64,000 nucleotides of DNA, taken from assembly GCF_017165765.1 (NCBI RefSeq), contig NZ_JAFGZD010000004.1, positions 62,001 to 126,000 of the forward strand. Direction: 5' to 3'. This document shows positions 13,503-21,918 of this stretch, one piece after another. This DNA is from Pseudomonas capsici. GTDB lineage: Bacteria; Pseudomonadota; Gammaproteobacteria; Pseudomonadales; Pseudomonadaceae. The position numbers and the translations under genes were made by a program. Each line of letters opens with the position of its first letter. Within the stretch, counting starts at the first letter, position 1. The notes beneath the pieces were generated by a model. That model was not told the origin of the DNA, did not search any database, and worked only from the letters and a program-made list of their open reading frames with translations.

Positions 13503-13531
13503 AAAACGCCCGGCTTTTGCCGGGCGTTTTT
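13503..13531 (+). terminator. Rho-independent terminator of hemE
   Basis: A perfect 12-base stem, AAAACGCCCGGC / GCCGGGCGTTTT, encloses a TTTT loop and is followed by T. It lies 18 bases after the hemE stop. The A-run on the other side means it can also stop the converging ptuAB transcript. Confidence 0.92.
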
Positions 13532-13554
13532 ATTTGCAGGCATGCGGTTCGTTA

Positions 13555-14196
13555 TTACAGCAGCAATTGTTCGGCATAACGTGCAACCACATGATCAAAA
13601 GCTATCTGTTTATCATGAGTTGCCGAGCGTAGCCCGTTCACGATGTCTTGCAGTTCCTTGTCGCTGACGTCGGCTATGAACTGATCATCGAAGACTTTTC
13701 GTATGGCTAATTGACGTCTTTGATTCAGGTAGGCGATATCAAGGGCCAGTTTCTCGATCATCATTGCTGCGGCTGCATCTGTGTCTTGCGCTTTCTGGAT
13801 GACGCCTGTCAGCAGATAACGAAAACGTTGCTCACAGTTGTGATCGGTTGGTGAGATGTGCAGCTTTTCATCGAACCAGTTGCTCTTGTGATGGCCGCAG
13901 TGCAGCGGATTTCCCGGCTTGGTTTCTCGCAGGCAGGATGCATGGAGATTTTCATACTCCAGGGCCAGAGTGTCGTAATCCTCTTGTGGCCTGAAGTGTT
14001 CGATGTGGCTGCTATCTAGGTTTATCTCTCTGCCGCAGTAACAGCAAAAGAAGTTTTGTTCTTTCAGCAAACTATTATGCAAGTCCCGTTTTTGCGGGTT
14101 TTGCAGGGTAGGGTAAGTCGGTGTCCAATCCTCGTTTGCGCTGGCTTTCCATTGAGTAAACGAAGCAGGTTCAGTTCCTTTGACTACGCGCTTCAT
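13555..14196 (-). CDS. ptuB: PtuB-like HNH endonuclease of a Septu defence system
   Basis: This 213-residue protein has a zinc-bound HNH nuclease core: CCYCGRE (Cys52/Cys54 region), HIEHFRPQ (residues 64-71), then YENLHASC and LHCGHHKSNWFD. The pattern is that of the HNH effector family found in Septu and in the Ec78 retron defence system. Its ATG overlaps the stop of the upstream ATPase gene by four bases (ATGA, 14193-14196), so the two are translated together. In Septu, PtuB is the nuclease held and triggered by the PtuA ATPase during phage infection. No reverse transcriptase lies nearby, which argues against a retron. Base composition is more AT-rich than hemE. Confidence 0.87.
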   Translation of the reverse strand: MKRVVKGTEPASFTQWKASANEDWTPTYPTLQNPQKRDLHNSLLKEQNFFCCYCGREINLDSSHIEHFRPQEDYDTLALEYENLHASCLRETKPGNPLHCGHHKSNWFDEKLHISPTDHNCEQRFRYLLTGVIQKAQDTDAAAAMMIEKLALDIAYLNQRRQLAIRKVFDDQFIADVSDKELQDIVNGLRSATHDKQIAFDHVVARYAEQLLL

Positions 14197-15461
14197 CGAC
14201 CAATGATCTCCTTGCGCCTGAGCAACGCTTCAGCACCGGCATACTCGGGTAGATCGGGTGCCTTTTTCTTCAACGCCTTGAGTTGTTGCCTGGCCTTTTC
14301 GAGCTCATTGTTTTCCAGAGAGGTAAACATCTCGTTGAGCAGTTCCTCGATCTCAGGCAGGCGCTGCTCTACGCCCATGACCTCTGCCAGGATGCTGCTG
14401 GAGTCCAGCCCGTAGGTTGCTCTTGGATGAGAACTGTCGCCGTTATGTAGCAGGATCACTTCTTCTGGTTGCAGACTGCCAATAACTTGAGGTGAGTGGC
14501 TAGTGGCGATGAATTGCACTTTCGGGAAGGCTTTCTTGAGCGTCGGAGCAATATTTCGTTGCCAGGCCGGATGAAGATGAATATCCAGTTCGTCGATAAT
14601 CACGATGCCATTTGTATTGCTCAGAACATCTTTACCCATGTGGGGGTTGAGGATGCACATGCGGCGCGCAATATCGGCTATCAGGGCAATCAGACTGCGT
14701 TGCCCATCACTCAGATCGTTGAACGGGACGGTCTTTCCAAGTCCCATATCTACCACCAGACTTTGGAGTCTCAAGTCATACCTGAGGTCAAGCGCATCAG
14801 GGATTGCGAGCTGTATGGCCTGGTTCACCCACTTGAGTTCATCATCAGGCTCGCTGTCGGATTTCGAGTCCAGCCGGTCCTGAAGACGTTCAAGTGTCCT
14901 GGCGATCAACCAGCTTTCAAAGTCGCGCAAGTCAGCTACGGCATCAAACCAGTTCAGGTAACCATCGAAACGGGATATTTTCTGTTGTGCCGAAAACTCT
15001 GCCGATACGTTAGCGCTTTTCCACCGGCGATTGGCGCGATAAAAAACCAGTACCGGTAGATTGAGATCTTCACCCGCATTCCACCTGGAATGCACTTCTT
15101 CCATATGCGTCAGGAATGATGGATCGATACCTGCTTCCCAGATATCAGCCAGCTTTATCGTTCCCCAGTCCGCAAGGCCAAAGATGTCCCCTTCGGCTTT
15201 TATGAAAACAGGAAGTTTACGTTCAAACCGGCTTCGCCCTTCGTGCTTATCAATAGCGAAGCGCACATCTTCGGCAGGTAAATTAGTTTCTTCGCATCCC
15301 ATCGCGTTGCCAAACGGTACGAGCGACACAGCCACCCCCTGCAACAACGACGTCTTCCCACTCCCATTGACTCCGACCACAAGGTTAAACCCCGGCTGGA
15401 AGTCAAAATGGGCATCTTCGTAGCAACGAAAATTCTGTAGGTGGAGATGGTCGAGGCGCAT
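14193..15461 (-). CDS. ptuA: PtuA-like AAA/SMC-type ATPase of a Septu defence system
   Basis: This 422-residue ABC/SMC-type ATPase has an N-terminal LHLQNFRCYED strand and Walker A GVNGSGKT (residues 30-37). A long insertion (about 40-240) is followed by signature LSDGQRS (250-256), Walker B IVIIDELDIHLHP (286-298) and a switch histidine in FIATSHSP (His322). This OLD/RecF-like layout, coupled directly to an HNH gene, is the hallmark of Septu (PtuAB). I chose ATG 15461 (MRLDHLHLQN), which has AAAGGAA six bases before it, over a TTG at 15479. The pair sits between hemE and an MFS gene, both ordinary core genes, and reads as an inserted defence module. Confidence 0.87.
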   Translation of the reverse strand: MRLDHLHLQNFRCYEDAHFDFQPGFNLVVGVNGSGKTSLLQGVAVSLVPFGNAMGCEETNLPAEDVRFAIDKHEGRSRFERKLPVFIKAEGDIFGLADWGTIKLADIWEAGIDPSFLTHMEEVHSRWNAGEDLNLPVLVFYRANRRWKSANVSAEFSAQQKISRFDGYLNWFDAVADLRDFESWLIARTLERLQDRLDSKSDSEPDDELKWVNQAIQLAIPDALDLRYDLRLQSLVVDMGLGKTVPFNDLSDGQRSLIALIADIARRMCILNPHMGKDVLSNTNGIVIIDELDIHLHPAWQRNIAPTLKKAFPKVQFIATSHSPQVIGSLQPEEVILLHNGDSSHPRATYGLDSSSILAEVMGVEQRLPEIEELLNEMFTSLENNELEKARQQLKALKKKAPDLPEYAGAEALLRRKEIIGR

Positions 15462-15538
15462 GCCGGTTTCCTTTACCAAGTCTGGCGGATGCGTCAGTGT
15501 ACCTTGGCTTGCCCTGTCTGCCAGCTTCCGGGTTGTGA

Positions 15539-16792
15539 CTAAACCTTTGCCCCCAATGGCTGCAGCTTCGACAACCGCAAGGCCACGGCCAGGGCGATCA
15601 GCAGCAGTGCGCCGACAAACAGGCCGATGCCGTTCCAGCCTGCGTAATGCCAGAATACTCCACCGCCGGTTCCGGCCACGCTTGAGCCTGCGTAGTAGCA
15701 GAACAGATACAGCGAAGTGGCCTGGCCTCTGGCTTTGACGGCGCGGCGTCCGACCCAGCTACTGGCGAGGGAGTGGGCGCCGAAGAAGCCGAAGGTGAAG
15801 ATCAAGACGCCGACAATGACGACCAGCAGCGGAGTGAACAGGGTCATGGCCAGGCCGATCAGCATCATGACGATCACCGCCCACAGCACTTTGCGTCGTC
15901 CCAGCCTGTCGCCCAGTGCGCCGATCTGTGCGGAGCTGTAGATGCCCGACAGGTAAACGATCGAGAACACGCCCACCACCGCCTGGCTCAGGTTGTAAGG
16001 CGCGGTCAGCAGGCGATAGCCGATGTAGTTGAACAGGGTGACGAATGCGCCCATCAGCAGAAAGGCGAGCAGAAACAGCAGAGGCAGGCCTGCATCGCGA
16101 AACTGCAGGACGAAGCCGTCCAGCAGGCTGCGTGGATGCAGTGAACGGGGCTGGAAGTTGCGGGATTCGGGAAGGATTCTCCAGAAAACTGCCGCAGCCA
16201 CCAGTGCGAGGCCTCCGACGCAAAGCATTGCGGTATGCCAGCTTACATAGTCGATCATCACGCCGGTGATCAGCCGTCCGCTCATGCCGCCGACGGCGCT
16301 GCCGCCGATATACAGCCCCATGGCCAGACCCAGGTGCAGCGGATGAATTTCTTCGCTGAGGTAGGTCATCGCCACTGCCGCCAGCCCGCTGAGGGACAGG
16401 CCGACCAGTGCGCGTGTTACCAGAACGCCTTCCCAGGTGGGCATCAGGGCACTGGCAATGGTGGATATCGCCGCGCAGAACAAGGCCAGCACCATCACCG
16501 GCTTGCGACCCAGCCGGTCGGAAATCGGCCCGGTAACCAACAGGCCAATGGCGAGCATTGCCGTTGCAACCGACAGGATCAGGCTGCTTTGTGCCGCATT
16601 GATCGAGAACTCTTGAGACAGCAGCGGCATCATCGGCTGTACGCAATACAGCAGGGCGAAGGTCGCGAATCCTCCGGCGAACAGTGCCAGCACCGTTTTC
16701 GTGAACGCGGGTGTGTTCTTTTCGATATAGCTTTCGCCTGCGGCAACTACGGGCTGTGGTTCTGTGGAAAGCGGGGCAACGGCAGGGTTCAC
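15539..16792 (-). CDS. MFS transporter, YnfM-like
   Basis: This is a 12-TM major facilitator, about 417 residues. It shows the conserved loop GPISDRLGRKPV between TM2 and TM3 and a second DRLGRRKVLW loop mid-protein. A soluble N-terminal tail of about 40 residues precedes TM1. It resembles the YnfM/arabinose-efflux subgroup, whose substrates are mostly unknown. I chose the GTG at 16792 (MNPAVAPLST), which has GAGG six bases upstream. An ATG at 16834 would add 14 residues over the divergent promoter. It is divergent from a LysR gene, the usual ynfM/ynfL layout, so that regulator probably controls it. Confidence 0.85.
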   Translation of the reverse strand: MNPAVAPLSTEPQPVVAAGESYIEKNTPAFTKTVLALFAGGFATFALLYCVQPMMPLLSQEFSINAAQSSLILSVATAMLAIGLLVTGPISDRLGRKPVMVLALFCAAISTIASALMPTWEGVLVTRALVGLSLSGLAAVAMTYLSEEIHPLHLGLAMGLYIGGSAVGGMSGRLITGVMIDYVSWHTAMLCVGGLALVAAAVFWRILPESRNFQPRSLHPRSLLDGFVLQFRDAGLPLLFLLAFLLMGAFVTLFNYIGYRLLTAPYNLSQAVVGVFSIVYLSGIYSSAQIGALGDRLGRRKVLWAVIVMMLIGLAMTLFTPLLVVIVGVLIFTFGFFGAHSLASSWVGRRAVKARGQATSLYLFCYYAGSSVAGTGGGVFWHYAGWNGIGLFVGALLLIALAVALRLSKLQPLGAKV

Positions 16793-16908
16793 GATGGACC
16801 TCGGAGCGCGGCAGGCAAGTGATGAAAAAAGCATATAGCGCGCAAATGATTCAATCCAATATATTGTTCGACCTGTTTGATATGTAAAACGACTTGATTG
16901 GAGGCCGC
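16793..16908. promoter_or_regulatory. Divergent MFS / LysR control region
   Basis: These 116 AT-rich bases separate the divergent transporter and LysR genes. They hold a perfect palindrome CAATATATTG at 16857-16866, a plausible core of a LysR-type binding site, with ATTGGAGG as the lysR ribosome-binding site just before 16909. Assignment of the operator is inferred from position and symmetry. Confidence 0.45.
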
Positions 16909-17793
16909 ATGGAATTGCGCCATCTGCGTTACTTCATCGCGGTTGCCGAAGAGCTGCATTTTGGTCGTGCCGCTCAAATGCTGGGTATTTCCCAGCCGCC
17001 ACTGAGCCAGCAGATCCAGATGCTGGAGCAGGAGCTTGGCGTTCGTCTGTTCGACCGCACCAATCGCAGGGTGCAATTGAGCGAAGCCGGGCGACTGTTT
17101 CTCGAAGAGGCCCGGGGTGTATTGGCGCAAGTCGACAAGGCTGCCGATGTGGCACGGCGTGCACAACTGGGCGAACTTGGCGAGTTGAAGGTCGGTTTCA
17201 CGGCCTCGGCTCCCTTCACCTCCGGTATCCCGAAAGCCATTTTTGCCTTTCGCCAGACTTACCCGGACGTGCACCTGGCACTGAAGGAAATGACCAGCAA
17301 GGATGTCTCCGAGCAACTGGAAGACAAATCAATACAGGTCGGCATCATGCGCCCGCTGGCTTTGCCGGATTCCCTGGTGTCTTTCGAGCTACTGCGCGAA
17401 CCGCTGGTGGTGATTCTGCGCTCCGACCATCCTTTGGCGGCGGGCAGTGAGCAGGGACTCTATATGTCTGCGCTGGCCGCCGAGCCCTTCGTGTTTTTCC
17501 CACGCACTTATGGCAGCGGTTTGTACGCTCAGATACTGGGGCTAGCGCGAGATGCCGGTTTCAGTCCGCTGATTACTCAGGAGGCCGTTGAGGTCATGAC
17601 CATCATCGGGCTGGTGGCAGCCGGTCTGGGTGTAACGGTTCTGCCTGCGTCCTACCGGCGAATGCGCATCGAGGGCGTGGTCTATAGAACCTTGCTGGAC
17701 CCTGCGGCCACCAGCGCGGTATGGCTGGTACAGAGAAAGGATGAACAGTCACCGATGGCCAAGGCGTTCTTTGAACTGGTGACTGGCCGGTAG
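16909..17793 (+). CDS. LysR-family transcriptional regulator
   Basis: The 294-residue protein has an N-terminal winged helix-turn-helix typical of LysR (MELRHLRYFIAVAEELHFGRAA, then ISQPPLSQQIQ-LEQELGV-LFDR) and a periplasmic-binding-like effector domain (about residues 90-290). I chose ATG 16909 because GGAGG precedes it and the MELRHLRYF start is canonical. It is divergent from the MFS transporter and probably regulates it. The effector is unknown. Confidence 0.93.
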   Translation: MELRHLRYFIAVAEELHFGRAAQMLGISQPPLSQQIQMLEQELGVRLFDRTNRRVQLSEAGRLFLEEARGVLAQVDKAADVARRAQLGELGELKVGFTASAPFTSGIPKAIFAFRQTYPDVHLALKEMTSKDVSEQLEDKSIQVGIMRPLALPDSLVSFELLREPLVVILRSDHPLAAGSEQGLYMSALAAEPFVFFPRTYGSGLYAQILGLARDAGFSPLITQEAVEVMTIIGLVAAGLGVTVLPASYRRMRIEGVVYRTLLDPAATSAVWLVQRKDEQSPMAKAFFELVTGR

Positions 17794-17800
17794 ATAGCGT

Positions 17801-17830
17801 CTTGCCCCGTCGCGGGCAAGCCCCCTCTCG
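17801..17830. repeat. REP-like palindrome
   Basis: CTTGCCC/GGGCAAG forms a 7-base stem around CGTCGC (17801-17820), followed by CCCCCTCTCGCAAGG. This GGGCAAG-type core is common in Pseudomonas REP elements. It begins 8 bases after the lysR stop, between lysR and the converging lipoprotein gene. Confidence 0.6.
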
Positions 17831-17869
17831 CAAGGATTGGCGTTCATCCTGCGCCAGATCATCACGTCG

Positions 17870-18292
17870 TCACTGACGATGCCCCGCATTGAAGTCCTGG
17901 ATACCTGGATTGATCGACAGCTCCTTGAGGATTCTTTCACGCAGCAGGTTGATCCAGCGGTTGTAGTTACGGTGGATCTGGCCGTCCTTGTAGTCCAGGC
18001 CGGTACTGCTGCGGTAGTCGATTTCAAACGAGGTCGGGGTGTACGGAATATCGATCTCGGCGTGATGACGGCCACGGACGGTGATGGCGGCCTTGATCAT
18101 GCCCGGTTTGATCGATTGCACGGTCCATTGGCGGTCATTGAGCGCAGTGACGATGGCGCGACTCATCTGCTCGTTGCTGAAACCCATCTCGCTGGAGAAG
18201 TTTTCCTTGGCGTTGTACACCGGCTTGCTGGTACAGCCTGTAATCAACAAGGCCAAAGCCATCAAGGCGACGATGCGGTGGATCAGATTCAT
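17870..18292 (-). CDS. Small lipoprotein of unknown function
   Basis: A 140-residue protein begins with a lipoprotein signal (MNLIHRIVALMALALLITGC; the lipobox Cys is residue 20). The mature part has a repeated beta pattern with ITVRGRHHAEIDIPYTPTSFEIDYRSS and ends in basic and aromatic residues. I recognise no named function. It starts 26 bases after the last gene of the aryl polyene cluster, in the same direction, so it may be cotranscribed with it. It could help lodge the pigment in the envelope, or simply be a neighbour. Confidence 0.75.
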   Translation of the reverse strand: MNLIHRIVALMALALLITGCTSKPVYNAKENFSSEMGFSNEQMSRAIVTALNDRQWTVQSIKPGMIKAAITVRGRHHAEIDIPYTPTSFEIDYRSSTGLDYKDGQIHRNYNRWINLLRERILKELSINPGIQDFNAGHRQ

Positions 18293-18318
18293 TCCCTTTA
18301 CTCCGTAGGTCGATCTAT

Positions 18319-19545
18319 TCAGCGCCAGCGGCGGAAAATCAGCGAAGTGTTGACCCCGCCAAACGCAAAGTTGTTGTTCATCACATACTCATGGCTCATC
18401 TGCCGGGGTTCGCCGATCAGGTAATCCAGTTCGCCGCATTGCGGGTCGATGTTGTCGAGGTTGAGGGTGTGGATGTAACGGTCGCGATTGAGCATTTCGA
18501 TACTGAACCATGACTCCAGAGCGCCACAGGCACCGAGCGTGTGACCGAAAAAGCTCTTCTGCGAGCTGATCGGCATGCGCGGGCCAAAGAGACTGCTGGT
18601 CGCCAGGGTTTCGGCGATATCGCCCTGTTCGGTGGCCGTGCCATGTCCGTTGACGTAACCGACAGCCTCTGGCGGCAGGCCCGCATCTTCCAGAGCCAGC
18701 TCCATGGCACGGCGCATGGTGATCTGCTCCGGGCGGGTGCTGTGGGCGCCATCGGCGTTACTGCCGAAACCGACGATCTCCGCATAGATATGCGCACCCC
18801 GGGCCAGCGCATGCTCAAGCTCTTCGAGCACCAGCATGCCGGCACCTTCACCAATCACCAGGCCATCGCGACCGCTGTCGTAAGGCCTTGGGCTGGTGTG
18901 TGGCGCGTCGTTTTTCAGGCTGGTGGCGTACAGCGCATCGAAAACCATGGCTTCGGTAGGGCACAGCTCTTCCGCACCGCCTGCCAGCATCAGTGGGAGG
19001 CGCCCGAACTTGATCGCTTCATAGGCGTAGCCGATGCCCTGGCTGCCACTGGTGCAGGCGCTGGAGGTCGGGATCAGGCGTCCGGTCAGACCGAAGAAGA
19101 TGCTGATGTTGGCTGCCGTGGTGTGAGGCATCATCCGCACATAGGAGTTGGCGTTCAGGCCTTCTGCAACGGAGTTGAGCAGCATGTTCCCGAACGCTTT
19201 TATGTCGTCGGTGCTGCCGGTGGAGGAGCCGCATGCAGTGCCCATGCGCCCGTCGCGAATCATCGGGTCATTGAGCAGTCCTGCATCGATCAGGGCTTTT
19301 TCCGATGCACCCACCGCCATGCGCGATACCCGGCCCATGCTGCGCAACTGCTTGCGGGTCCAGTGTTCGGGTACTGCGAAATCATCGACAGGCCCGGCCA
19401 GTCGTGTGTTGAGTTCGGGGAAACGGTCCCACTCGTCCATGCGCCGGATGCCGCTGCGGTTGGCGGTGAAGTTGGCTTCGATGCTGGCCCAGTCGCTGCC
19501 CAGTGAAGTAATGCCGGCCATGCCGGTAACGACTACACGCTTCAT
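18319..19545 (-). CDS. apeR: Beta-ketoacyl-ACP synthase of the aryl polyene cluster (ApeR-like)
   Basis: This 408-residue FabF/FabB-type ketosynthase has its active-site triad intact: Cys164 (SSACTSGS), His301 (NGHGTATEQGD) and His335 (FFGHTLGACGALE). It probably condenses malonyl-ACP with a growing chain. It is the last gene of the polyene synthesis block, in the position of apeR in the E. coli cluster. I chose ATG 19545, which shares its A with the apeQ stop (TGATG) and has GGAGG nine bases before it. A GTG at 19551 is less likely. The ape symbols throughout are assigned by family and gene order. Confidence 0.88.
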   Translation of the reverse strand: MKRVVVTGMAGITSLGSDWASIEANFTANRSGIRRMDEWDRFPELNTRLAGPVDDFAVPEHWTRKQLRSMGRVSRMAVGASEKALIDAGLLNDPMIRDGRMGTACGSSTGSTDDIKAFGNMLLNSVAEGLNANSYVRMMPHTTAANISIFFGLTGRLIPTSSACTSGSQGIGYAYEAIKFGRLPLMLAGGAEELCPTEAMVFDALYATSLKNDAPHTSPRPYDSGRDGLVIGEGAGMLVLEELEHALARGAHIYAEIVGFGSNADGAHSTRPEQITMRRAMELALEDAGLPPEAVGYVNGHGTATEQGDIAETLATSSLFGPRMPISSQKSFFGHTLGACGALESWFSIEMLNRDRYIHTLNLDNIDPQCGELDYLIGEPRQMSHEYVMNNNFAFGGVNTSLIFRRWR

Positions 19546-20273
19546 CAGCACAGGCCTCCGTTGACGGCCAGGACCTGACGAGTGATATACGCAGCCTCTG
19601 CAGACATCAGGAAGTTCACCGCGCCGGCCACCTCTTGCGGTGTGCCCATACGCTGCGCCGGGATCATTTTCATCAACTCGTCCACCGGCACGTTTTCGTC
19701 CAGCATTGCCGTATCGATCAGACCCGGTGCAACGCAGTTGACGGTGATCTTGCGTTTGCCCAGTTCGATAGCCAGGGCTTTGGCTGCACCGATGAGCCCC
19801 GCCTTGGAAGCGCTGTAATTGACCTGCCCGCGATTACCGATCAGGCCGGACACCGACGTGATGCACACGATCCGGCCTGCCGCACGTCGGCGAATCATCG
19901 GCATCATGACCGGATGCAGCACGTTGTAGAAACCATCGAGGTTGGTGCGCAGCACTTGATCCCAGTCGTCTTCGCTGAGAGCCGGAAAAGCACCATCGCG
20001 CGTCAGACCGGCGTTGAGCACGACGCCGTAATAGGGGCCATGGGTTTCAACATCTTCTTCGAGAATCTTCTTGCAGGTGGCACGATCGCTCACATCGAAT
20101 TGCAGCACGCGGGCCTGACGTCCCAGCGCGACGATTTCTGCCTGAACGGCTTCTGCTTCACTGCGGCCACTGCGGCAATGCAGGACCAGATCGTATCCGG
20201 CCTGGGCCAGACGCAACGCAATGGCGCGGCCAATGCCACGGCTGGAGCCGGTGACCAGTATCGATTCAGTCAT
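19545..20273 (-). CDS. apeQ: 3-oxoacyl-ACP reductase of the aryl polyene cluster (ApeQ-like)
   Basis: This is a 242-residue short-chain dehydrogenase of FabG type. It shows the NADPH-binding LVTGSSRGIGRAIA near the N-terminus, NAGLT, the catalytic Ser-Tyr-Lys in ITSVSG-LIGNRGQVNYSASKAG, and CVAPGLIDTAM. It reduces the beta-keto group after each condensation. The start at 20273 overlaps the apeP stop by four bases. An upstream in-frame extension would run far into apeP. Confidence 0.92.
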   Translation of the reverse strand: MTESILVTGSSRGIGRAIALRLAQAGYDLVLHCRSGRSEAEAVQAEIVALGRQARVLQFDVSDRATCKKILEEDVETHGPYYGVVLNAGLTRDGAFPALSEDDWDQVLRTNLDGFYNVLHPVMMPMIRRRAAGRIVCITSVSGLIGNRGQVNYSASKAGLIGAAKALAIELGKRKITVNCVAPGLIDTAMLDENVPVDELMKMIPAQRMGTPQEVAGAVNFLMSAEAAYITRQVLAVNGGLC

Positions 20274-20725
20274 GCCAGAGCTCCTTCGGTCAGGTATTGA
20301 TCGGCGTTGGGTGGGCAATAGACACTGAGGCGTGCAAAGGCCTGGATGTCCGTGCCGGTCAGGTTGCATTCAAAGACACCCATGCCGCTGTCGTCCTGCA
20401 ATGAACGTGTGGCCTGGATCGTCAGTTCGCTGCCTGCCGGAAAATGCCCGACGTTGCATTCGAATTTTCGGCTGCCGAGCAGGAAGCCCAACTGTATGGG
20501 CTCGCCCTTGAGACGAGCCTGGCAACCGGCATAGGCCGCCACGCTCTGGGCCATCAGTTCTACGCCGATCCAGGCAGGCAGGCTGCCGTCCGCCTGGCTG
20601 AACAAGCAATCGGGGCGTACGGTGACCCGGGTCCGGATCTGTTCTTCGTCAAAGCTCAGGACCTGATCGATAAGGATCATGTCGGCAGCATGGGGAATCA
20701 ACTCGGCGAGCGGCCAGTCGATCAT
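20270..20725 (-). CDS. apeP: 3-hydroxyacyl-ACP dehydratase (ApeP-like hotdog protein)
   Basis: This 151-residue hotdog-fold protein keeps a candidate catalytic His12 (LIPHAADMILID) and Glu56 (AWIGVELMAQSVAAYAG). In the E. coli pathway ApeP pairs with ApeI to form the dehydratase that makes each double bond. Here the ApeI-like partner is fused to the ligase at 32052-33749. It is coupled to its neighbours on both sides by four-base overlaps. Confidence 0.88.
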   Translation of the reverse strand: MIDWPLAELIPHAADMILIDQVLSFDEEQIRTRVTVRPDCLFSQADGSLPAWIGVELMAQSVAAYAGCQARLKGEPIQLGFLLGSRKFECNVGHFPAGSELTIQATRSLQDDSGMGVFECNLTGTDIQAFARLSVYCPPNADQYLTEGALA

Positions 20726-21918
20726 GGTGCATCTCCGATAATCAGGCTGATGTTGTTGCCGCCGAAAGCAAAGGAATTGCTCATCAGGTAGCGGGATTCA
20801 GTGGGGGGCAACTGCGCCCCGGGCAGTGCCCAGTTCAGGGTTGGCAGCAATGGATCGGCCTGGCCGTCCCACAGATGAGGAGGCAAGGCCCGTTCACTGT
20901 TCTGCGGCGCAAGAGTGAGCCAGCAGAACGCGACTTCCAGGGCTCCGGCGGCACCGAGGGTATGGCCGCTGAGAGGCTTGGTCGAGGAGCACGAAACACC
21001 GTCGGGAAATATCGCCTGTACGGCCAGGCTTTCCATGGCGTCATTGTGCTGGGTCGCGGTGCCGTGCAGGTTCAGGTAACCGATTTGTCCGGCAACCAGG
21101 CGTGCATTGTCCAGTGCCTGCTGCATGGCTTGCCGGGCACCACGACCGCCGGGTTCTGGCGCTGAAATATGATGAGCATCACAACTGGCACCAGCGCCCA
21201 GCAGGGCAATCGAGTGTGTGCCGCTGGCTTCACGGGTCATGAGGAACAGGACTGCCGCCTCGCCGATATTGATACCGTCACGATTGACTGAAAAGGGGTT
21301 GCAGCGCTGTTGCGACATGGCTTCCAGCGCCGAAAAGCCGTTGAGTGTCAGTTTGCAGAGGCTGTCCACGCCGCCACACAGAACGGCATCGCACAGCCCC
21401 ATGTCCAGCGCCCGTCGTGCGCTGAGCAGGGCGCGTGCGCTGGAGGTGCAGGCTGTGGATATCACGTAGGCCGGGCCGCGCAGTTCCAGCCAGGACGCCA
21501 GAAAGGTCGCTGGTGCGCTCAACTCTTGTTGCTGATAGTCGTAATGCTCGGGGAAGCTCTGGTCGCGCAGCCAGGTCGCCATGCTGTTGCTGGCTTCGTC
21601 GATACCCGAGGTGCTGGTACCCAGAATGACCCCGATACGCTCGGAGCCATAACGCTCGATAGCCTGGCGGATATCACTTTCGATCTGCAGGGCGGCGGTC
21701 AGCAACAATCGATTATTGCGACTGCCCTGTGCGCTCAATGACGCCGGGATGGGAGCCAGGGCATCTTTGATTGCGCCGACTGGCAAGACCCGGTCGGGCA
21801 CCCAGCCGTTCTCTGCAATCATCCCCGAACTGTCGGCAGCGAACAGCTTGCGCGACACCTCTTCAGAACCATTGCCCAGGGCACAGATCAGCCCCATGGC
21901 ATTGAGGTAGGCAGTCAT
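20722..21918 (-). CDS. apeO: Beta-ketoacyl-ACP synthase, main polyene KS (ApeO-like)
   Basis: This 398-residue ketosynthase has Cys157 (ISTACTSSA), His285 (NLHGTATQHND) and His319 (KPLSGHTLGAAGALE). By order it is ApeO, which in E. coli works as a heterodimer with the chain-length factor ApeC (here 35580-36299). It elongates the aryl starter into the conjugated polyene. The start at 21918 overlaps the apeN stop by four bases. Confidence 0.89.
   Translation of the reverse strand: MTAYLNAMGLICALGNGSEEVSRKLFAADSSGMIAENGWVPDRVLPVGAIKDALAPIPASLSAQGSRNNRLLLTAALQIESDIRQAIERYGSERIGVILGTSTSGIDEASNSMATWLRDQSFPEHYDYQQQELSAPATFLASWLELRGPAYVISTACTSSARALLSARRALDMGLCDAVLCGGVDSLCKLTLNGFSALEAMSQQRCNPFSVNRDGINIGEAAVLFLMTREASGTHSIALLGAGASCDAHHISAPEPGGRGARQAMQQALDNARLVAGQIGYLNLHGTATQHNDAMESLAVQAIFPDGVSCSSTKPLSGHTLGAAGALEVAFCWLTLAPQNSERALPPHLWDGQADPLLPTLNWALPGAQLPPTESRYLMSNSFAFGGNNISLIIGDAP

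Noticed and set aside
13555..15461. Retron (Ec78-type) rather than Septu
   Set aside because: The HNH and ATPase families are shared, but no reverse transcriptase or msr-msd-like RNA is present next to the pair.
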